Source: Stagonosporopsis chrysanthemi
Lineage: Eukaryota; Ascomycota; Dothideomycetes; Pleosporales; Didymellaceae
Assembly: GCA_022560025.1 (NCBI GenBank)
Contig: JAFISE010000008.1
Coordinates: 124,001 to 188,000, forward strand
Direction of reading: 5' to 3'
DNA length: 64,000 bases
Below the pieces are notes generated by a model. It worked only from the letters and a program-made list of their open reading frames with translations. It searched no databases and had not been told where the DNA came from. A program made the position numbers and the translations under genes. Shown here in pieces: positions 19,689 to 34,813 of the stretch (its first letter is position 1; every line of letters starts with the position of its first letter).

Positions 19689-21520
19689 CTAAAATTCAGG
19701 ACCCATGCCGACTCCTCTTGAGCTTGTATTCTTCAAATGCGCACCACTCCCCTTGAACAAACTCTGCCAGATGAAAGCCTCGCTCAGAAGTAGCTCAATG
19801 TCCTTCTCGGTCCATTGCTTTGTTGGCAGTGACTGCAGAAACATCATGACTTCCTGAAAGTCCATCTTACGCAGTTGATCGGACCATTTTACGAGGAAGG
19901 CTGCGCACACGTAGAGATGGAAGGATGAGAACCCGTCTTCTTCAGCCTGGAAGTTATCAGTAATGCAGACTGGTGGTGCAAGGTATGGTTACTCACAAGG
20001 TACGTGTCCCACATCCTGATAGTGTTCTTGACGGAGATTTCACGCATGAGTAGACAGTTCATCCATCGAAAGCTGAACTGTATAAACTCGACACCCTCAT
20101 TCTGCAGATGTTTAGCCAGACCATCATCAATGCGCGTGGTGAGATCGCGTAGGCTTGCCACCTGTCGCTGGATACCAGGCTGGTGGGCGATGTAATTATC
20201 CTGTATCCCGTCGAGAAGCTTTGTCAAACACCAGAAGGAGTCGGCTTCAACTGCATCAAGGACTTGCTTAGGCAGCTGTCCGGGATCCATTCCAAACTCA
20301 ATGTCAGGATCCGAGATGTATGCGCCTAGGAAGACCTGCCAAAATGGCGTGACAAGATCGTTGATACCTTGCACGTAGCCAGAAGCCGGATGCCGTATCG
20401 CCCATACGTAAAGGATCCTTTCCAGTGATCTTTGCGTGGCCTCGTAGCTGTAAAGCTCAAGATGAGGGTTTGTACGTGGTACATCGATGCTGATCTGGTG
20501 CCAGATGGCTTCATCCAGGCCCCGTCCCCGTCCCCGAATGGTAGATGGAAAAGATGAGGCGCCGGCCATGCCAGCTGCAACGGCGCCCGAGCTTCCTGAG
20601 GTGCCTTTATCAAACGCTTGGCGAACACCCTCTAGATACTCCTTCCTTTTGCGCTCCAATGTTGCCACTCTTCGCTCGCTACTGGTAGGCAGGTAACCTA
20701 GCAAGACTTGCCAGGTCATCGCTCGCACCTCAGAGGGCACTCCCGACCATGCCGAGTCGCGCAAGTCTGACAGCGATATTGTGCTTGCCTGCAGTATCCT
20801 CTTGAATTTGTTTATACGAGTGATTCGGGCCGAGTGCTCTTCGATCTGCTTCGCGGTCGCATTGGCGGGTACGGACGGGTGCTCGATGAGGTGCATCGAG
20901 TTCGCTGGGTCGCGTAGAATCTCCTGATACTGCGGACGTAGTATCTTCCCTTCGATCTTCTTTGCTGTGGGGTAGCTAGGTATGCCTCGCTCTTCAGCAA
21001 TGTCGCCGCTGTCTATGCTCCGCCATGCTGTGGAACCTGCAGAGCCCAGCCCATTCCTCGTATGAGCATAGGTCCCACCCAAGTCTTTGTCTCTTGATGG
21101 CTCTTTCCGCCGCCCCTTTCTGCGCGCATTGGCTATGCTGGGCAGACCGAATTCGTCCTCATCATCCTCGAACATGATGTCGCCGTCGTCATCGCCGGTG
21201 CCCCAGTCATTGTTGGACTGCCGCAGAAAGCTAGTGTAGCCTTCACGAGTAGGTCGTGGTGAGATGTTGCTGCTTGTGCGGCGCGGCGCGGTACTGGACT
21301 CGCGGCTGTGGCTAGCTGATGGCGGCGTGCGAGGGCGTGAGGTGGAGCCAGAGACGTTCCTACCTGGATCAGCTGACGTGCAATGGATGGTGTATGAGGC
21401 GCCTACAAGGAGTTGAAGTTGAGTATGTCGGCATGCGAGTAGGACGCGCCGATGATCTTCTTGCTCTGCGTCGATGCAGTAGACGTGTTGGAAGTGGTGC
21501 GCCAGAAGGGAGAGTTTGAG
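19689..21520 (-). CDS. TBC-domain Rab GTPase-activating protein, Gyp1/TBC1D22-like (5' end incomplete)
   Basis: Supported exons are 21407-21520, 19997-21359 and 19689-19946. The first encodes a Ser/Thr-rich stretch (SNSPFWRTTSNTSTASTQSK), joined to NVSGSTSRPRTPPSASHSR and an acidic patch. The TBC domain has the arginine-finger region in IDVPRTNP and the glutamine-finger region in YVQGINDLVTPFW, then QFSFRWMNCLLMREI. The last intron (19947-19996, GTGAGT..CAG) restores WDTYLAEEDGFSSFHLYV. Entry phase shows at least one more 5' exon; an ATG with KKQQQ near 21738-21755 is a candidate. Gyp1-type proteins switch off Ypt1/Rab1 at the Golgi. The gene is divergent from the RNA-binding gene. Confidence 0.88.
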
Positions 21521-22086
21521 CTGCGCACGTGTTAGCGACTACGCAGGGGGCACTGGAGGTGTGGGCGACTCACGCAGAGCGGTCTGTTGGCAGCAAACCG
21601 ACATGTTAGCTACCCTCGATGCTATGACGCCTGCGGCCAAGTGGAAGAGCACGAACCGACCTGGACCATTTCCTAACAAACAACGTGTTAGCAAGCGTGC
21701 CAGTATTGCACATGGTGAGCGTCGCGCATGCATACCTGCTGTTGCTTCTTCATCCTGGCTGCAGTGTGCGCATATGTCTCGTATGGGGCATCCCCGCCTT
21801 GACGGTGGTTCGAACATGCGGCTCTCCTTCCCACGAACGGCACCGGCGCTAGTCTAGCGCGTCGTTCTCACCTACCGACTCCCGCTGTCGTCAAGCTCTT
21901 TCCCAGCTTTGCGACCAAACCACTCGATCTCGACCTCGAGCGATTGCTTTGCGACCATCACGTGCGCTCCGTTCCCCTGCTTTATTGCTCTTGCCCGTCT
22001 CTACGCCAACCTCTGCGACCAAAGGGCGCCCAACACGCGACTTGTCCCATTCTTTTCAGCGCAGCAGCCCTCACCACCCCATCACC
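21521..22086. promoter_or_regulatory. Divergent region TBC GAP / Hrp1-like gene, with probable TBC 5' exons
   Basis: The left half probably contains one or two short first exons of the TBC gene: intron-like GTATGC..TTAG near 21675-21738 and GCTAAC..CAACAG near 21590-21610 can be read on the minus strand. The right half (21880-22086) is C/T-rich and is the likely leader of the Hrp1-like gene. Confidence 0.4.
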
Positions 22087-24573
22087 ATGGCCGACTACCA
22101 GGAAGAAGATCTTTTCGACGATCTGTATGTCGCATCCTGCGCGACTCTCCGTGTTGCTCGCCGCCAGCTCGCCTCCTTGCTAACATGGACTCAGCTACGA
22201 TGACGAGCCTGCGTCGAAGCAGACACCGGCGGCAGCCGCACCGCCGAGGGCTGAGCCAGAAGTAAAGGCAGAGGCCCAGAGCGCACCGCCGCAGGAAACA
22301 CCACAGGACGCTGCTCCATCAGCCCAGGAGCCTGCCACCGGTGCTGAGGACACGAACATGAGCGGTTCTGCGTACAATAACGGAGGTAACCAGTCGTACG
22401 ACAACGCCCAGCACAACGATGACGACTATGGCCCCATCAACGTGAAAGAGGACGGGTAAGTCTTAGTTTTGTTCTTATTTTCGCAATCAAGCGCATCAAA
22501 AGGTATAAGGGCTGGTTTCAGGCCTACAAGCATCACATCCCATGGTCTCTTCAGGCCCAGCAAGTCAGAGCGCATGTCATGATACCGATGGTCCTGGACT
22601 GTAAAAGAACCGGTGGATCTCTGCATGGGGACTGCGAAAGTCGCGCAAGATGTGTCGCGGACGTGCCAGGCACATGCCGTGTCTACACCAAGATTGCTAG
22701 AAGCTTGGCATCAAAGTGGAAGTGGCATGGACTTGTTCGCCAATGGCTTGCAATTCGAGCACCCCTGATGAGGTTGGCAACAACGTCGCGTCATGAGTTT
22801 GGGAATGAGCTGGAATGTGGATAGTCGACGGCTATGCTATACTCAAACCCCCCATCAATACGCCTTACGCGAGGACTATCGCAGCTTGCCGGAGAATTTG
22901 GCGGCGCCTCTTGTCGATAAATACCTAGGTACTTGATAGCGCGTACCAACAACGCAAGCTGAGGATAGTCCGTCGACCTGCACGATGCTCTGTTCCAGAC
23001 ATCAGCGGTCGACTCCGTAGCAGAACACAGACGCTTCATCCGAACACACTGTGCCTATTACAGGACAGGCTGCCTCTACTTGCTGCACGCGTGGTGGATA
23101 TTCAGTATTTGGAATGCACTCCACCATGGTGTGATTGGGCATACGCCACGAGCTCGACATGCTGGACAAGGTGTGCAGACACCACCCTCGCTTAACACCC
23201 TCGCGTCTGCGGCATCCCGCGATTGGCCTTCAACAGCAGGCCTGCAGGTGTTGTGTGCGAGGACGGCTTCATGTAACGGCACCAAAGATTGAAGATGCCA
23301 GCGCCAAACGTCATGACGACTACAACCGACGCTGTCCATTTGAGTACACTAGCGGCCAATGTTCAACTGCCGGTCTTCGACTCATGCATGCACCCTTTCT
23401 CAACTGGACCGAAGCAATCAAAGACGAGCCTGGTGCTGGGTGCCAATTGTTGATGCATGGGAGTCCCCCAAGCCATGCATCACTTGCAATTTCGAGCTCG
23501 ACTTCAATGTCGACCTCAAGGCATGCTTGACTTTGCTGCCACCAACCTCAGGCTGAAGCAAGAACTATTGCCTGACCATAGCCACCTCGATCCAGCAACA
23601 ATTCGTCGTGGCTCCAGGATAGGCTTGAACCTCTTCGCGGGAAGCCTCCCATTCTTGATGCGCCTGTTGTCTTGTTGCCTAGCTTTGTTTTCGGATCGAA
23701 CTTCATTTGCAAGATAGCATGCTTATGATGTGATAGTAAAATGTTCATTGGTGGTTTGAACTGGGAGACAACAGAAGGTACGCATCCTCATGGTGCTCTA
23801 CAAGTGGATTTTGCTATCCTCCAGTAGCGCAATTAGGAGAGGCCATGTACTGATCACTATATAGACTCTCTCAAGAACTACTTTACCCAGTTTGGTGAGG
23901 TCAGCGAATGCACTGTCATGCGCGACTCCGCAACTGGCCGCTCACGAGGCTTTGGCTTTCTCACCTTCAGAGACCCCAAATGCGTTAACACTGTCATGGT
24001 CAAGGAGCACTATCTTGATGGCAAAATTGTACGTCTGTCTATCCCTACAGGAGTGACAAACTAACGATATGGCAGATCGACCCCAAGCGAGCTATCCCTC
24101 GTGAAGAACAGGAGCGGACCAGCAAGATCTTCGTTGGCGGTGTCAGCCAGGAAGCAACCGAGGAAGATTTTACAAATTTCTTCAAGCAGTTCGGTCGTGT
24201 CGTCGATGCTACCCTCATGATGGATAAGGAGACAGGCAGGCCCCGCGGCTTCGGTTTTGTCACCTTTGACGGCGACGCAGCCGTAGACGCAACCCTGAAG
24301 CAGCCGCTCCAGATTCTCGGCAAGCCGATTGAAGTGAAGCGTGCCCAGCCCCGTGGCAACATGCGAGATGGTGAAGACGACAAGAAGTTCGGTCGCAACA
24401 ACAAGTTTGGCAACCGTGACGGAGGTAACAATGGCTATGATAACCAGAACAACCAGCAGCAACAAGGCGGAAACGCCGGCATGACGCCTGCCATGATGGC
24501 GCAATACTGGCAGCGAATGCAGCAGTACTTCCAACAGATGCAACAACAGCTTGCTGGAGGGGCCGGCATGCCA

Positions 24574-24609
<36 letters not shown>

Positions 24610-25194
24610 AACCCTATGCAAATGCAACAGATGCAGAACATGCAGTCCATGATGGGTGGCATGAATCGCGGAAGCGGCAGCCCGAATCCACAAAACATGG
24701 GTGGCATGAATCCTATGCAGATGCAGCAAATGCAACAGATGCAGCAGATGCAGCAGCAGCAGATGATGCAGCAAGGCGGCGGCGGCTTCAACGGCGGCAA
24801 TGAACAAGGTATGATGGACGGCCCCCGTCCAGCGTACACAGCTCAAGAACAACTAGCCTTCGAACAACAAAAATACGAACAACAACAAGCCCGCCGTCAA
24901 CAGCAGTCAGGTGGCTATGGAGGTCAGGGAGGACCCACAAGCTGGGAAGGCATGTACGACGATGCCCCTCAGCCCTCCATCCCCTCTGGCCCTGGTGGCG
25001 GCCGCGGAGGCTTCAAGCAACAGAACAACAACCGTCAGCGTCAAGGCTCATCACAGCCCCCGACCGGTCCCAGCGCCGCCCCGATCAACGCGCCCACGGG
25101 CCCCAAAAACGCCGGCAAACCTGGTGCCAACTACCGCGGCGGCGGCAGGACTAACAACTTCCGACACCAGCCCTACGGCGGTGGTCGCGCTTAG
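22087..25194 (+). CDS. Hrp1/Nab4-like hnRNP with two RRMs
   Basis: Exons 22087-22124, 22195-22455, 23737-23777, 23865-24028 and 24076-25194 give 540 aa. The N terminus is acidic and Pro/Ala-rich. RRM1 starts at KMFIGGLNW (RNP2) with SRGFGFLTF (RNP1); RRM2 has KIFVGGVS and RPRGFGFVTF, and a basic linker PKRAIPREEQ joins them, as in Hrp1 of the mRNA 3'-end cleavage factor. The C-terminal ~290 residues are Gln/Met/Gly/Asn-rich with repeated GGMNPMQMQQMQ blocks and end in an RGG-like tail (YRGGGRTNNFRHQPYGGGR). It probably acts in pre-mRNA cleavage/polyadenylation and export. The second intron is 1281 bp, exceptional here. Confidence 0.92.
22456..23736 (+). other. 1281-bp intron in Hrp1-like gene
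   Basis: Donor GTAAGT at 22456 and acceptor GATAG ending at 23736. The flanking exons join to VKEDGKMFIGGLNWETTED, so the boundaries are well supported. Other introns in the window are mostly 45-90 nt. No convincing ORF is inside; the longest frame on either strand is 131 codons (23135-23530) and matches nothing I know. GCATG occurs seven times on the sense strand (22572, 22623, 22725, about 23387, 23454, 23521, 23718), and GCATGCTT appears twice, the last copy 11 nt before the acceptor end. Confidence 0.8.
24561..24780 (+). repeat. Met/Gln/Gly codon repeats in Hrp1-like C terminus
   Basis: GGCATG-type units repeat four or more times from about 24570 to 24609, and CAGATGCAG/CAACAGATG units recur at 24615-24640 and 24715-24770. 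They encode GGMGGMGGMGGMNPMQ and MQQMQQMQQMQQQQM blocks. Such tracts change length easily and give a low-complexity, prion-like tail. Confidence 0.8.
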
Positions 25195-26481
25195 AACTCG
25201 CGCATCAGCTCTCCAAGGAACCCGCCCTTCCTTTGACGACAATTTGAGTCTTTCGTCCTGCGCACAAGAAATCACATGGACGCTCGAGCACATCAGGCGC
25301 CATAACCATTTTACTCAAGCACGCCGTCAGTATGTCTCTCACTTCCGCCACGAAGGGGTCTAGGAACGCCTTCGCTACGTGCGTCCGTACATGCACTCTT
25401 CTGCGCGAGACACCGACTCACTGTCTTGACAACAGCCATCCATCTCAGCTTCCTTCTGCAACTTGTCTTTACTACCAGCCCTCACTTCTACGGCGTTCTG
25501 ACTGCAGGGCGCTAAATTCGAAAAGGTGTATCTAACTGCCACAAACACAGGCAAGGGTGGCTCTCTCTCTCTCAACAGGCGCAAGAGTGCGTTGTTTCTG
25601 TAGGATATCGGTAATACAATGCGAAAAGAGTCCTTGAAAGTCCGGGCAAAAAACAATGTGTGATCGTGATTGGACTGCCGCCCGCGAAGCTTCTGAGTGA
25701 TTAACCATACCTGTCGCCTAATGAGACGACGCTCCAGAATACCAGCGACTCTGTTGTCCTCTAGCACGCCATCTGACACAGGGTAACACGAGCAGCTACC
25801 TCCTGCAGCTGAAGAGCCTCTGCACGTCACCTGCCACATACTCCTCGGGTTAACAAGACAGAACACCACTGCTTTCCCGCACGCAGTGTGCTGTTGCTAA
25901 GCTACGCTGCGACTGTACACATTGCAATTGCGACTCCACCACGTTGTCGGTGCCAGCAACCCGATTAAGCGTTGCATGGCACTTACGCCGTCGAGTCCCC
26001 CAGGAAGGGAAACGGAGACACAGGCAGATGAGCCCGCAGGCTCTTTTCTGAACTTTCACTGGGGTTCTGGGAGAAGGAGGTGGACAGAAAGAGCGAGGAA
26101 CTACGAGGGAGCATGTGGGTGGGTGACTGCTTGGGGGATGGGGATATAGAGGCTGCTGGGTATTAAGTGGAAAAGGGCAACCAGATCATTCGAAGGCATG
26201 AGAAGGGACGTCTGAGTAGTCATGTACATCGTTCTTTATTATCTATCGAGCTCGGACTCGTTCTTCATGTCTATAAATACATCCATCCATCATCAACCAT
26301 TATCATTCCGCTGAGGGAGCCATCTCTATGTGGGCTTGTACGAAACCCCCGCTTTCAGGTGCGGGTACTGCGCAAACCAAACGCAAACCTTGATCTTGAA
26401 CTTTAGACACCCAGACGCCAACGCTATAATGCCAAAAGCTAAACCGAGAAGAGACCACGCTACAAACAATTTGATGGATTC
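25195..26481. other. Convergent intergenic region with CT microsatellite
   Basis: 1.29 kb between the 3' ends of the Hrp1-like gene and the Crh-type gene. A CT dinucleotide run lies at 25561-25573. Overlapping ORFs of up to 164 codons (25375-25869, minus) show no domain. Nothing else was recognised. Confidence 0.4.
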
Positions 26482-27949
26482 CTAATACATGAAGCATCCG
26501 CCCGCGGTGAAGATCATGACAGTGAAGAAATACACGGGGCTGGTCATGATGCGGTCCAGTCCTGGGGCGCTGTTGGCTTGCGGGACAGGAGGGGCGGTCT
26601 CAGCAGCGTTGTTCTCCAGTGCGACGTCAGAGCTGATCTGAGCCGTAGACGTAGGCGGCGCAGCGGCTTCAGTGGCAGAGGTCGGGGTGGCGGGTGCTTG
26701 AGTGGTGCCGGGATACGAGGTATAGATGGTGGTGAAGCCATGGTCGTCATAGCCAGTCGAAGTCGGAGGCCTAGAATCGCCAGAAGAGGCCGATGGCGAA
26801 GCTACAGGCGATCCCGTAGAGGAAGCGAGAGGGGATTGCTGGGGTTGACAGTTAGCAAATATAACGGAGTATCGGAGAGTGCACACTAGGCTTACTGACA
26901 GGAGCTGAGCTGGGTGGAATGACCTTGCCTGAATCAGAGACAGTCCACCCGCTCGGGAGCCCGGGGTAGTTGCCAAAGGTAGGCTCAGGAGTCGGCGAAG
27001 ATGTGCCTGGAATCCAGGGGTACACACTTGGCCGCTCGTAGTCCGACGAGGTTCTCGAAGGAGTGAAAGGCAGAGGAGCGCCAGTTGCGGTCGCAGTGAT
27101 CTGAGGCGAGTCGCTGTTGAGAGGCTTGTCTCCTCCAGAGTAGATCTTGCCACCAACGGACTTGACCGATTGCCATGTTCCGCTAGTGTCGCCGTAGACA
27201 TACTGAGTTCCAGTCGAATAGTCCTGGACCTTCAGAGACTTTACTGTCATGGTGAATGGACCCTGGGTGTAGTCGGTAGGGCCTCTAGCCCACTCAATAG
27301 TACCGGCAGCGTTGCCTGGGTCACCACCGGCCCACGAGCCAAACTTGATCTGCATGGGTGTCTGGGGATACTGGTTCTCGGCGTTGGCCGGCTCAAGCGT
27401 GCGAACGGTTACACCATCGATCTGCCAGACAATCTGCTCTGGAGTCCACTCAATGCTATATGTCTTGAAATCAGACTGGCTGCCAGCGTCTGCGTGGAAC
27501 GCGCCACGGTTGTAGGAGGTCGTTTGGCCTTTGCCGAAGAAGTTTGTTTGCACTTCGTCTGGGTCCGAACCGAGCCACTCCCAATCGATCTCGTCGAGTG
27601 TGTCAGACTGCATGACGAAGCTGCTGACAATGCCTGCTCCGGGCGACGCCTTCAGAACCACGTCGACCTTGCCAAACATTATGTACCACTTCGACGTGAG
27701 TTGAGGCGCATCGCCAGACTTGGAGATGGTGAACGAAACGCCGTCCTTGCCATATGTGGGATTCGATTGGGGTGTGAAGCTGTCAGACTCGGAACTGAGG
27801 TCGATGTTGACGGTGCGGGCCAGTGCTGAATCGGGTGGACAGTCTGTTCGTACTGTAGGGTTGCAGTTTGTGTATGTTTGTGCGGTCGAAGGAGCAATGA
27901 GGCAGACTGCAGACGCGAGCGCCGCAAGAGCTCTTATTGTTGAGCGCAT
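26482..27949 (-). CDS. Crh-type GH16 cell-wall chitin-glucan transglycosylase, GPI-anchored
   Basis: Exons 26900-27949 and 26482-26838 (61-bp intron, GTCAGT..CCAG, phase 0) give 468 aa. Signal peptide at 1-24, then a short Cys-containing segment (TNCNPTVRTDCPPD) and the GH16 domain. The catalytic motif DEIDWEW supplies E120 (nucleophile), D122 and E124 (acid/base), as in Crh1/Crf1. QTNFFGKG and SIEWTPEQIVWQIDG are family landmarks. After residue ~290 there is a Ser/Thr/Pro-rich stalk, and the second exon ends in a hydrophobic tail (YFFTVMIFTAGGCFMY) fitting GPI attachment. Crh enzymes join chitin to beta-glucan in the wall. Reading through the intron gives an early stop after LRYIC, which would lose the anchor. 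Confidence 0.9.
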
Positions 27950-28790
27950 GATGTGTGTTGATGTGGGATATTAACGAACGATGCCAGCAAAGGCTGTCGT
28001 GTGGTAGGTGTGGTACGGTTGTATCAAGCAACGAATACAATGATGTCGAGATAGCGAGTGTATGCTACTAACCGTGTGAGTGAAGGTATGAAGCTGTTGC
28101 ACTAATGCTGCTCAACGGTTGGAAGGTGGAGAGTGAGCGGTGTAATGCTTGTGACCCTGCAGGCTGGCTGATATATGCTGACAAGATTACTGCCAGCCAT
28201 CCTGCAAGCTGCACCTACGTGTTAGTCGATAATCAAGGCCCTAGTTGCGCGGCACGCTGTTTGGCGCATGGGTGTTGGCCAAAATGACGAGGCTGGCAGT
28301 GCAGTCGCCCATGGATACGGTCGCGGTGGCTGGGAAACCAGCCTCTTCGATCGCACTTACCGGAACCTGGACACTGCTTGCCTGCGATCACGGACAAAGG
28401 CAAGGATAGAGTATGACGCAATTACGAATTAGGAAGTACGGCTTCCAGCGTTTCAACGCACTCGATATTGTGTAAAGCATTATTGATTGTTACTCATGGT
28501 AGATACGAGCTACTACGCCACAGCTGAACGGCCAGCCACATCTGGATCCCTCAACACCAGGAAACAAATTCATCCATGTCTTTGTGAGGCTAAAATTGGA
28601 CATTGCCGCACCCGCATACGATTTACTTCTAGATCGTCAATAGCGCAATGCGCTGTGTAGACCCTGCATACATCGACGTTGGAGGATTCCACCTCCCTAA
28701 TTCAGCAAGTCTGAGTCACGCGGGCACTACCACTTCTCATCTGGTTACGAGGTCTCAACGCCAAAAATCTCGAGGTAACATCACGCGAAC
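27950..28790. promoter_or_regulatory. Divergent promoter region Crh-type GH16 / gamma-glutamyl phosphate reductase
   Basis: 841 bp between the two start codons. The right end carries a perfect TGAGTCA at 28712-28718 (listed separately). No other gene was recognised. Confidence 0.45.
28712..28718. promoter_or_regulatory. CPC1/GCN4-type site TGAGTCA
   Basis: A perfect heptamer of the general amino-acid control element TGASTCA, 73-79 bp before the ATG of the proline-biosynthesis gene. Its position and its target pathway both fit control by the bZIP factor CPC1/CpcA/Gcn4. Binding itself is inferred. Confidence 0.6.
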
Positions 28791-30297
28791 ATGTCTCTCA
28801 CAAACGCTCTACCGCTAGATATTGCTCAGTCGGCTAGGGATGGCTCAAGGACGCTTGCTGTCCTGAGGACCGAGGAGCGCAATGCCGCATTGACTGCGAT
28901 TCACAGGGCGCTAGCAGACGGCAAAGAGGAGGTGCTAGCCGCCAATGCGAAGGATCTTGAGGCTGCAAACAAAGCCGCGGCTGGCGGGACGCTTAGCGCT
29001 AGTTTGGTGAAGAGGTTAGATCTGGGGAAGCCGGGAAAGTATGAGGACATGCTGCAGGGCATCCTCGATGTGGTGGAGCTGGAAGACCCAAGTATGTGTT
29101 ATCAATCGACCTCAACCCTACACTGCTCAATGTCTCATCCCTAATGCATCAGCCTTTGCTTTTGACTAACACGATTCAGTCAACAAGACCACCGCAAAGA
29201 CGTTGCTGGACGACAACCTCACCCTTTCACGTATCACATGCCCAATTGGTGTCCTCTTGATCATCTTCGAGGCTCGTCCAGAGGTCATCGCCAACATCTC
29301 CGCACTCGCCATCAAGTCTGGGAACGCAGCAATCCTGAAGGGCGGACGGGAATCTAGCAACAGTTTCGCAGCCATTGCATCCATCATCTCTAAGGCCCTC
29401 GCTTCCACCGCTGTTCCCTCGAGCTGCCTGCAGCTTGTCCAGACCCACGATGTCATCGCCGACCTCCTCAAGCTGGATACCTACATTGACCTTTGCATCC
29501 CTCGCGGTGGCAACAAACTCGTCCGCTACGTAAAGGACTCTACAACTATCCCAGTTTTAGGCCATGCAGATGGCATCTGCTCCACCTACCTGACCAAAGA
29601 TTATCCCGCCGACAAGGCCGTAAAGATCATTATCGACGCAAAATGCTCATACCCGGCTGGATGTAATGCAACAGAGCAGCTCCTCGTTGACGAGGCCGCA
29701 CTCAGCACTACACTGCCCACCGTAGCCGACGCCCTGCTCAAGAAGGGCGTGTCCATCCGTTGCGACCCGGCATCGCTATCCGCGCTGCAGACCGCGCTGG
29801 ACTCGCACTCGTCCGCACTGCTACAGTCCGCAGGCCCGGAAGACTTCGACACCGAGTTCCTCGACTACACCATCGCGATCAAAACCGTCCCATCGGTCGC
29901 AGAAGCCATTGCGCACATCAACGCGCACGGCTCACACCACACGGAGGCCATCCTCACCACCGACGAATTCACAGCACGCTCATTCCTGGCCGCCGTCGAC
30001 TCGTCGTCGGTATACTGGAATACCTCGACGCGCATGGCGGACGGCCAGCGCTACGGCTTCGGTACCGAAGTGGGCATTTCTACAAACAAGATTCACTCCC
30101 GTGGACCCGTTGGACTGGACGGTCTATGTATCTACAAGTGGGTGATTGTGGGCGATGCGCAGGTCAGCGCCGATTATGGCGCGGGGGCCAGGCAGTGGAA
30201 GCACCAGAAGCTCGCTGTTGGGGACGAAGAGAGCGTCGCGCAGAATGAGGAGGAGAGGGAGCTGCTGAGGAAGTTCCGTGCTGCTAAGGGCCAGTAG
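28791..30297 (+). CDS. PRO2: Gamma-glutamyl phosphate reductase (proline biosynthesis)
   Basis: Exons 28791-29091 and 29180-30297 (88-bp intron, GTATGT, branch GACTAAC, TTCAG; phase 1) give 472 aa. It is an aldehyde-dehydrogenase-fold enzyme that reduces gamma-glutamyl phosphate with NADPH to glutamate semialdehyde, the second step from glutamate to proline. Visible marks are CPIGVLLIIFEARPEVIANI, the substrate/cofactor loop LCIPRGGNKLVRYV, and the catalytic Cys in PAGCNATEQLLV (about residue 262). The C-terminal motif TEVGISTNKIHSRGPVGLDGL is complete. Length is near the yeast Pro2/ProA form (~456 aa). The promoter has a CPC1/GCN4 site. Confidence 0.95.
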
Positions 30298-31319
30298 CGT
30301 GTTGATACTACACTGTGTTTCACGTCTGTGTTGTAGAGTGCTAGGGCTTGTCCACTGCAAGAATGCAGACGCAGAAACGCAGCAAAAGCACGACTTCACC
30401 CCAAACCGCGAAATCAACCGTGTATCCCGCCCATTCAGCACGACACACTTCCCTCCCTCCCTCCACCAACACAGCCACGTGTACCACACCATCTTGACTC
30501 GCACCCTCCCACCCCAACAACCTCACGCACCCACTCCCCACCCTTGCGACCAAATCTCTACACGACGATCCGCATATCCACACATCGTACGTGCAAAGCC
30601 CACCGATTCTCGCGCCCCACGCGGCCACGACTCACAAGCCCCCCGTTGCTGTGTGCTGGCGCAAACCACCGCCCTGCGCTCTCCGTCTCGGTGGTACAAT
30701 ACCCTGGCACAAGCCAAGGTCAGTTTGGCGCGGTTGCCACGCGTCAGCGGCGAGTGGGCGGCCCGTTGAGACGTTGCGCGAGCGGCGCGCGAGCTTGCGC
30801 GTGAAACACGCGCAACCTAGGGCGGGCAAGAGGCGGCGTGGTTCATTCAGACGCAGATTCAGATTGCTGGGTTTGCGGGCTTGCGGGCTTGTGTTAGATT
30901 GCGTGGGCTGGTCCGCCGGGGTGCTGGGATCGGCGGTGACGTCGTCGAAGGGAGTAGGATAATTACCGAGTGTGGGACCTGGGTGTGTGGGTGGGGCTGT
31001 TTGTAGATTGTTTTGTATCGTGGTATCGGTGTAGATTGCGTGTGTCGTAGTACTGGTGATCATGGGCCATTGAGTGATGTTTGAGGGAAACCAGTGCGAA
31101 TGTGTGCGTGTCAAGATGCAAATTACAGTGCAGAGAGAAGATACATGTCTATTGCGATGCTTTTGTTCAGTGCAGTGCAACACAAGCTTGCTATCTACCA
31201 AAAAGCCCTCGCATTCGATGCGAACTCCTGCCTGTTCCCAAACCCCAGATGCTGATATGTGGTATCCTATAATGTCCCAAAGTCATGTTCGCTCATCAAA
31301 ATCTACACCTGCTCGCAGT
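30298..31319. other. Convergent intergenic region
   Basis: 1.0 kb between the 3' ends of the ProA and UGM genes. Several overlapping ORFs of 95-190 codons exist on both strands because stop codons are scarce in C-rich sequence around 30400-30800; none shows a domain. A short direct repeat of GCTTGCGGG-like units lies at about 30873-30890. I see no gene. Confidence 0.4.
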
Positions 31320-34813
<3,494 letters not shown>

